Notes under the pieces: generated by a model
The model's database searches: none
Seen by the model: only the letters and a program-made list of their open reading frames with translations
Told to the model about the DNA's origin: nothing
Program-made: the position numbers and the translations under genes
DNA from: Gammaproteobacteria bacterium
Lineage (GTDB): Bacteria > Pseudomonadota > Gammaproteobacteria > Steroidobacterales > Steroidobacteraceae
Direction of reading: 5' to 3'
Assembly (NCBI GenBank): GCA_021323735.1
Contig: JAJPKM010000045.1
Span: 25,435-89,434 of the forward strand
DNA: 64,000 nucleotides
Shown: positions 60,073 to 64,000 of the stretch, piece by piece
Layout of the letters: each line of letters opens with the position of its first letter
How positions within the stretch are numbered: position 1 is the first letter of the stretch

Positions 60073-61326
60073 ATGTCAAAAAAGAAGCTTTTGATGGTCG
60101 TGGGCGCCGGTGCATCCGTCGATTTCGGCGTCCCGAGTGTGGCCAAAGTCAGTGAAGTGATCGGGGCGGCCATACAGAAAATTTATCCCCTCGCCAATGA
60201 TCGTACTTCGAACCTCTATGCCTATATCGAAGGGAGGATCGGCAGCTACTGGAAAATGGCCATTCCTGCAGCTCTCCACCGGGCGCCGCATTACGAGGAC
60301 GTCCTGTACGCCATCTTCGCGCTGGTATCGGCGTACCCTGCAGCTGCCCACACGTCAGCACTGGGTGCGCTCATCGCCCCGCAGGTTCTGCCGGACGTTC
60401 TAGAATTCGGCCGGAGTTCTAAGCACGTTGGGCGCGGCGAACTTAACCAGCTCGCTGCCCACGCGGTTGATGCGGTTGCCGATGAGTTTCGACGGGTCTG
60501 CCAGGCCGTGGCAACAAGCAAGGTTGCGGAGTTTTCCCGCCTCCTGAAACTCACTTCAGCTCTTCAGGCTGAGTTTGATGTGGCGGTGGTAACGCTGAAC
60601 TACGACAACATCGTCTACCGAGCCCTCGCTGGTATCGAGACCGGATTTGATCCGGTCTCCGGAGAGTTTCGCGCGGAACGCATCCTGGATCGACTGGGAT
60701 GGCCGTGCATGCTGCATCTCCATGGCTCCGTTCACTTTGATATGCCAGGACCGCGGGCGGGTAGCCGCGATCTACACGAAATTCGGTGGCAAGCAAACCT
60801 CGGCGCCACGTTTGCGGGAAATGCAGCAGGGCGAAACATACATGCGTCTCCAGAAGGAGCGGATTTTCCAACGTCCGTGCTGGTCGCGGGGTACGGCAAG
60901 ACAATCCAGATATTGCGTTTGCCTTTCCGCACCTATTATTCAGAGGTGGACCAGCTGGTTTCTCAGTGCGACGCACTGCTCTTTGCCGGCTATGGCTTCG
61001 GTGACGAGCACCTCAATGGAGCTTTCAAGCGGTTTCGCGACGTGCGCCGGCGGCCCGTTGTAATCCTCGGGTACGCGCCAAAGGGAACCATGACGCTCGG
61101 AGGCTTCGACCCGGACCGATTGGCGCACGGTGTAGTACATGTGCTTGAGACGGATCGCCACTCCATGACTTGGCTTGGATACAAGCATCCGGACGTTGTG
61201 GATGCCCTGCTGGATGCAAGGGAGTTTGAAGTTAGCAGCAATTCCGAGACGCCGCTGAGTGTTTGGTACAACGGGATGCTGGAGGCCTGCGACAACGCGG
61301 CTAAAGTTGTGGCGAAGTTGATGTAG
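60073..61326 (+). CDS. SIR2-fold protein (putative NAD-consuming defence effector)
   Basis: A 417-aa protein from ATG 60073 behind GGAG. The Rossmann NAD loop is GAGASVDFGVP at 11-21. N176-Y177-D178 in VVTLNYDNIV matches the catalytic N-x-D of SIR2 effectors, and HLHGS at 215-219 carries the conserved His. AGYGFGDEHLN at 304-314 is the C-terminal signature of SIR2-like defence proteins, which deplete NAD+ on phage sensing. No zinc ribbon of true deacetylases is seen. It probably works with the upstream HEPN protein. Confidence 0.82.
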   Translation: MSKKKLLMVVGAGASVDFGVPSVAKVSEVIGAAIQKIYPLANDRTSNLYAYIEGRIGSYWKMAIPAALHRAPHYEDVLYAIFALVSAYPAAAHTSALGALIAPQVLPDVLEFGRSSKHVGRGELNQLAAHAVDAVADEFRRVCQAVATSKVAEFSRLLKLTSALQAEFDVAVVTLNYDNIVYRALAGIETGFDPVSGEFRAERILDRLGWPCMLHLHGSVHFDMPGPRAGSRDLHEIRWQANLGATFAGNAAGRNIHASPEGADFPTSVLVAGYGKTIQILRLPFRTYYSEVDQLVSQCDALLFAGYGFGDEHLNGAFKRFRDVRRRPVVILGYAPKGTMTLGGFDPDRLAHGVVHVLETDRHSMTWLGYKHPDVVDALLDAREFEVSSNSETPLSVWYNGMLEACDNAAKVVAKLM

Positions 61327-61490
61327 GGATTCGAGGACGGTTTCTCACCGCCGTGCTGCCGCGCAACGATGTGTTTTAGGTGTGGAACGGTTCGGGGAGG
61401 TGACAGTAGTCGCAGCACGCTCGTGGAGTTGCTGACGCAGCGCGTCGGGCAGGTGACACCGCCCGACGGTGGACGGGCGCGTCACTCGCT

Positions 61491-62090
61491 CTATGAGGCA
61501 TCGCTTAGCAGCTGTCGCAAGCAGTCAGCCGTCGGCGTCCAATTTCCGAGCATGGCCTGTGCGCAGGCTGCAGCATAGTCACCTTGAGGCCGAGGCCGTA
61601 GCCGTAGAAAAGGCGGTAGGCCATAGCGCATCGCAATGCTGTTGACCCAAAGGCGTGCGGTACGGCCATTTCCGTTGGCGAAGGGGTGAATGCGCACCCA
61701 TTCGGCATGCACCCACGCACACAGTTCGATAACGGCATTGGTCTGATCTACGTCAGGGAATGTGTCCGCCGGAATGAGCGAATCCAATAGCGCGATAGCC
61801 TGCTGCAATCGTTGCTCGAATTCGAGCAAGGCATTACTCACTTCGGTGGCGGGTACGCCCCATCTTCCTCCGACATGGACCTGGCATCTCTCCAAGCCCG
61901 GTTCACCACGGAATTTGCCAACGTAGGCGGGATCAGGGACGGTGAGATCCTGAATGATCCCGCGTTGCCACTGACGCGCCGTATCCAGGTTGAGAGGCGC
62001 GCGAGCGTGACTTTCCGTCTCAGCGGTTTGCAGAACTCGGGTGCAGTTATGCCTGAGTTGGGGGCTGTCGGCGTCCCAGTCAGGACGCAT
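61491..62090 (-). CDS. Fic-family AMP-transferase toxin
   Basis: A 199-aa protein with the full Fic motif HPFANGNGRTAR at 135-146, including catalytic H135. VGKFRGEPGL at 57-66 is the usual substrate-flap region. Fic enzymes add AMP (or other moieties) to target proteins. There is no obvious inhibitory helix motif S/T-x-x-x-E-G/N within it, so control likely comes from the upstream ribbon-helix-helix protein, which overlaps it by 11 bp. Confidence 0.88.
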   Translation of the reverse strand: MRPDWDADSPQLRHNCTRVLQTAETESHARAPLNLDTARQWQRGIIQDLTVPDPAYVGKFRGEPGLERCQVHVGGRWGVPATEVSNALLEFEQRLQQAIALLDSLIPADTFPDVDQTNAVIELCAWVHAEWVRIHPFANGNGRTARLWVNSIAMRYGLPPFLRLRPRPQGDYAAACAQAMLGNWTPTADCLRQLLSDAS

Positions 62091-62454
62091 TCAACAGCCG
62101 ATGAATCTTGGACTGAACCGGGCCGGTTTCTTCCGCGGATTCGACCAACTGCCCATTCACGAGCTCACCGGTCACGACTTCACCCTGGGCCGGATCATCC
62201 CGACCATGCTGGGCTTCGGCTTCAACTGCGGCGGCAATCGCTTCTCGGAAGTGAGGGTCGCGTGCCCGATAGGCGCGGAGACGGGCCAGGGTGGTTTCCA
62301 GATCCTGTTCTACCTGCCGGCTACGCCGGGCAACGAAGTCCTCCAGCGCTTCATTGACGAGCTGGTTCATCGGGCGATTCAGTACCTCACTGAGATGCTC
62401 CAGCGCGCCTCGCACGGAGGGCTGGATACGGAAGGTGGATGCCTTTCGAGTCAT
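62080..62454 (-). CDS. Ribbon-helix-helix antitoxin-like protein
   Basis: A 124-aa protein. The N-terminal part, STFRIQPSVRGALEHLSEVL and NRPMNQLVNEALEDFVARRS, is an Arc/MetJ/CopG-type RHH DNA-binding unit. A charged helical C-terminus (RARDPHFREAIAAAVEAEAQ) would bind a toxin. It overlaps the fic start by 11 bp, a typical toxin-antitoxin arrangement. Perfect palindromes just upstream are likely its autoregulatory operator. Confidence 0.82.
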   Translation of the reverse strand: MTRKASTFRIQPSVRGALEHLSEVLNRPMNQLVNEALEDFVARRSRQVEQDLETTLARLRAYRARDPHFREAIAAAVEAEAQHGRDDPAQGEVVTGELVNGQLVESAEETGPVQSKIHRLLNAS

Positions 62455-62486
62455 GGATATAGTTTAGGTCCTCGGTCACGCGGTTG

Positions 62487-62509
62487 CAATATTGGATATT
62501 GATATCAAT
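62487..62509. promoter_or_regulatory. Palindromic operator of the RHH-Fic operon
   Basis: CAATATTG (62487-62494) and ATTGATATCAAT (62498-62509) are both perfect palindromes with centres 13 bp apart, placed between the predicted promoter and the RHH start. Paired palindromes at about one helical turn are typical RHH operators. Confidence 0.55.
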
Positions 62510-62530
62510 GTTGGCATATGACGCCATGCC

Positions 62531-62559
62531 ATAATAGTAAGCCCGGCTGGCTGGGACAA
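62531..62559 (-). promoter_or_regulatory. Candidate promoter for the RHH-Fic operon
   Basis: On the minus strand TTGTCC (62554-62559) and TATTAT (62531-62536) are spaced 17 bp. The -10 matches five of six consensus bases. It lies about 75 bp upstream of the RHH start, with the operator in between. Confidence 0.45.
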
Positions 62560-62754
62560 TTGACAAACCGACCTTCAAGGGCGCGGATTTGTGTATGATT
62601 CGCGGTTCTTTTTTATGGCGGCATAATTGTTTTTGAGGTGATCCCGAGGTTCTAGTGCCAGCTTTGGTGCCAGACTGGGGGAGTGGACGGGATTCGAGGG
62701 GATTTCTCTCGCCGATAAATCCGTAAGTTACTGTTTTTGAAATCTTATTTTCGT
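62560..62754 (+). other. Right island end, AT-rich, possible promoter toward prs
   Basis: No gene is seen. TTGACA (62560-62565) and TATGAT (62594-62599) are present but 28 bp apart, too far to pair; CTTCAA (62573-62578) could serve the -10 weakly. A direct repeat GTGCCAG occurs twice near 62656-62674. Any promoter here would read through the right repeat into prs. Confidence 0.35.
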
Positions 62755-62819
62755 GTTTTGATCCCGCCATACGGAGATTCGTATCCTTCCACCCCAGCCA
62801 AATTTTTACGGTTGGAGCG
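62755..62819 (+). repeat. Right attachment repeat (attR-like tRNA-Gln fragment)
   Basis: A copy of the tRNA-Gln 3' half without the 5' half. Its T-arm reads GATTCGTATCC instead of GGTTCGAATCC, so it is no functional tRNA. It starts at GTTTTG and ends with GGTTGGAGCG, in the same orientation as the left copy. Confidence 0.85.
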
Positions 62820-62864
62820 GCGGCTTGAATTGCTGGTCGGTTTGAAATGGCTTGAGCAAGGTCG

Positions 62865-63833
62865 ATGTCGCAAAACAATGAATTCGGGTCTTTGTCGATT
62901 GCCGTGTTCACGGGGAATGCCAACCCGGCGCTCGCGCAAGAGATCACCCGGCATTTGCATGTGCCTTTGGGACGCGCCGATGTGGACCGCTTCAGCGACG
63001 GCGAGGTCAGTGTGGAGCTGCGGGAGAACGTGCGCGGGCGCGACGTGTTCATACTGCAGCCGACGCACCCGCCGGCCGAGAATTTGATGTAGCTGCTGAT
63101 GATGGCGGATGCCTGTCGGCGGGCTTCGGCGAAGCGCGTCACCGCAGTGGTGCCGTACTTCGGCTATGCGCGGCAGGATCGGCGGCCGCGCGCGACGCGC
63201 GTGGCGATCACCGCCAAGTTGGTGGCGAACATGATGACGCGCGCCGGGGTGGATCGATTGCTTACCGTCGATCTGCATGCTGATCAGATTCAGGGGTTTT
63301 TCGATATCCCGGTCGACAATGTGTATGCATCGCCGGTATTGCTCGGCGAGGTTTGGAAGCAGAAGTATCCGAAGATGATCGTGGTGTCGCCGGATGTCGG
63401 CGGCGTGGTTCGCGCCAGAGCGTTGGCGAAGCGTTTGGACGATGCGGATCTGGCTATCATCGACAAACGCCGGCCGCGTCCGAACGAGTCGAAGGTGATG
63501 AACATCATCGGCGAGGTCGAAGGCAAGACCTGCGTGCTGGTCGATGACATGGTGGATACGGCGGGTACGCTGTGCCAGGCCGCGCAGGCGCTCAAAGATG
63601 AAGGAGCGCTCAAGGTCGTGGCCTACATCACCCATCCGGTGTTGTCGGGGCAGGCGATCGAGCGCATTTCGAAGTCGGTGCTGGATGAATTGGTGGTTAC
63701 CGATACCATCCCGCTGTCGCGCTCCGGCGCGGCGTGTCCGAAGATACGCCAGCTGAGTGTGGCGGGATTGCTGGCCGAGACGATTCGCCGCATCAGCGAC
63801 GAGGAGTCGGTGAGCTCGCTGTATATAGATTAG
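62865..63833 (+). pseudogene. prs: Ribose-phosphate pyrophosphokinase, interrupted by an in-frame amber codon
   Basis: The frame encodes a full-length PRPP synthase of about 322 residues except for TAG at 63090-63092. Before it lies TGNANPALAQEI, RFSDGEVSVELRENVRGRD and PPAENLM. After it, in the same frame, lie [53 protein letters not shown] and [15 protein letters not shown]. coli Prs has Glu at the matching place (DNLMELVVM), so one GAG-to-TAG change explains it. ATGs at 63099 and 63102 could restart translation. PRPP synthase is normally essential. Confidence 0.85.
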
Positions 63834-63855
63834 GTTTGGTGATTTAGATTTGGTC

Positions 63856-63890
63856 GGCGCTTTGGCAATTGGTCGCGATGCCAAGGCGCT
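63856..63890 (+). promoter_or_regulatory. Long hairpin in the prs-rplY spacer
   Basis: A 12-bp stem (GGCGCTTTGGCA at 63856-63867 with TGCCAAGGCGCT at 63879-63890, two G-U pairs) encloses an 11-nt loop. No U-run follows, so an mRNA processing, stability or L25 leader element is more likely than a terminator. Confidence 0.4.
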
Positions 63891-63917
63891 GTGTTCGTGA
63901 TGTAACTGGAGAAGATT

Positions 63918-64000
63918 ATGAAAACCTCTTTCGAACTCGTTGCCGAGTTCCGCGAGACGCAAGGCAAAGGTGCGAGCCGCCGCCTGCGTCACGACGGAAA
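63918..64000 (+). CDS. rplY: 50S ribosomal protein L25 (5' part, runs off window)
   Basis: The first 27 codons after ATG 63918, behind GGAGAAG. FELVAEFRETQGKGASRRLR is the characteristic L25/Ctc N-terminus that binds 5S rRNA. Its position after prs is standard for gammaproteobacteria and supports that the locus is otherwise native. Confidence 0.92.
   Translation, partial: MKTSFELVAEFRETQGKGASRRLRHDG

Larger units (their letters stand above)
56446..62819. mobile_element. tRNA-Gln-targeted genomic island carrying defence-like genes
   Basis: About 6.4 kb bounded by 65-bp direct repeats at 56446-56510 and 62755-62819, each holding the tRNA-Gln 3' half plus about 19 bp of flank. The island separates tRNA-Gln from prs, which are normally adjacent. 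Contents are two small unknown genes, an ApeA/HEPN-like gene, a SIR2-fold gene and an RHH-Fic pair. Parts look AT-richer than the backbone. No integrase, excisionase or relaxase is visible, so it is either non-autonomous or decayed. Confidence 0.8.

Noticed and set aside
61369..61578. Short plus-strand frame after the SIR2 gene
   Set aside because: It overlaps the end of the fic gene on the other strand and has no start signal.
62745..63992. 415-codon minus-strand frame opposite prs and rplY
   Set aside because: Antisense of prs and the tRNA remnant; the conserved Prs protein on the plus strand explains the sequence.

Overview
The window reads as one chromosome segment of a GC-rich gammaproteobacterium. 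Gene content and order (lptD-surA-pdxA-rsmA-apaG-apaH, hemA-prfA-prmC, lolB-ispE-tRNA-Gln-prs-rplY, mreBCD-rodA-mltB-rlpA-dacC, lgt-thyA, and a bacterial kynurenine operon) point to the Xanthomonadales/Nevskiales/Steroidobacterales side of the class. This placement is inferred from synteny and protein motifs only. No database search was possible.

Layout. 0-11 kb: end of a cytochrome c gene, a HIT-like protein, YyaL, RlmI, then a tightly overlapping lgt-thyA-SET methyltransferase-2OG oxygenase operon, a CobW-type GTPase, a glycosyltransferase, a LysR regulator followed by a GNAT remnant, a small secreted protein and folA. 11-14 kb: kmo, kynU and nbaC, turning kynurenine into the quinolinate precursor. 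15-22 kb: apaH-apaG-usp-rsmA-pdxA-surA-lptD (outer-membrane biogenesis and housekeeping). 22-24 kb: amgK-murU (peptidoglycan sugar recycling). 24-26 kb: lipA-lipB (lipoate synthesis), convergent with DUF493. 26-34 kb: the cell-shape cluster mreB-mreC-mreD-rodA-mltB-rlpA-dacC-dat, from which the usual mrdA (PBP2) gene is missing. 34-39 kb: gatCAB, hslO and a di-heme peroxidase. 39-45 kb: metR divergent from metF-metH, plus an epimerase. 46-49 kb: an AcvB/VirJ-like hydrolase divergent from a MurG/MGDG-type glycosyltransferase, then mtgA. 49-56 kb: ppiB-prmC-prfA-hemA, a TPR lipoprotein, lolB and ispE.

The accessory part lies between 56.45 and 62.82 kb. A complete tRNA-Gln(UUG) gene opens it, and an imperfect 65-bp copy of the tRNA 3' half and flank closes it, so this is a tRNA-targeted genomic island wedged between tRNA-Gln and prs. 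It carries a pair of small unknown genes, a 497-aa protein with an ApeA-like N-terminus and a C-terminal HEPN RNase motif, a 417-aa SIR2-fold protein directly downstream, and a ribbon-helix-helix/Fic toxin-antitoxin pair with a palindromic operator. No integrase is visible inside it. The HEPN plus SIR2 pair is the best candidate for an undescribed antiphage (abortive-infection) system.

Just beyond the island, the essential gene prs carries an in-frame amber codon where the family has a Glu codon. This is a real disruption, readthrough or translational restart, or a sequence error. Other oddities are a SET methyltransferase with a histone-H1-like tail, a small palindromic element with CTAG flanks between rlpA and dacC, a hairpin that places a Shine-Dalgarno in its loop, and short out-of-frame duplications of the kmo and surA 3' ends.
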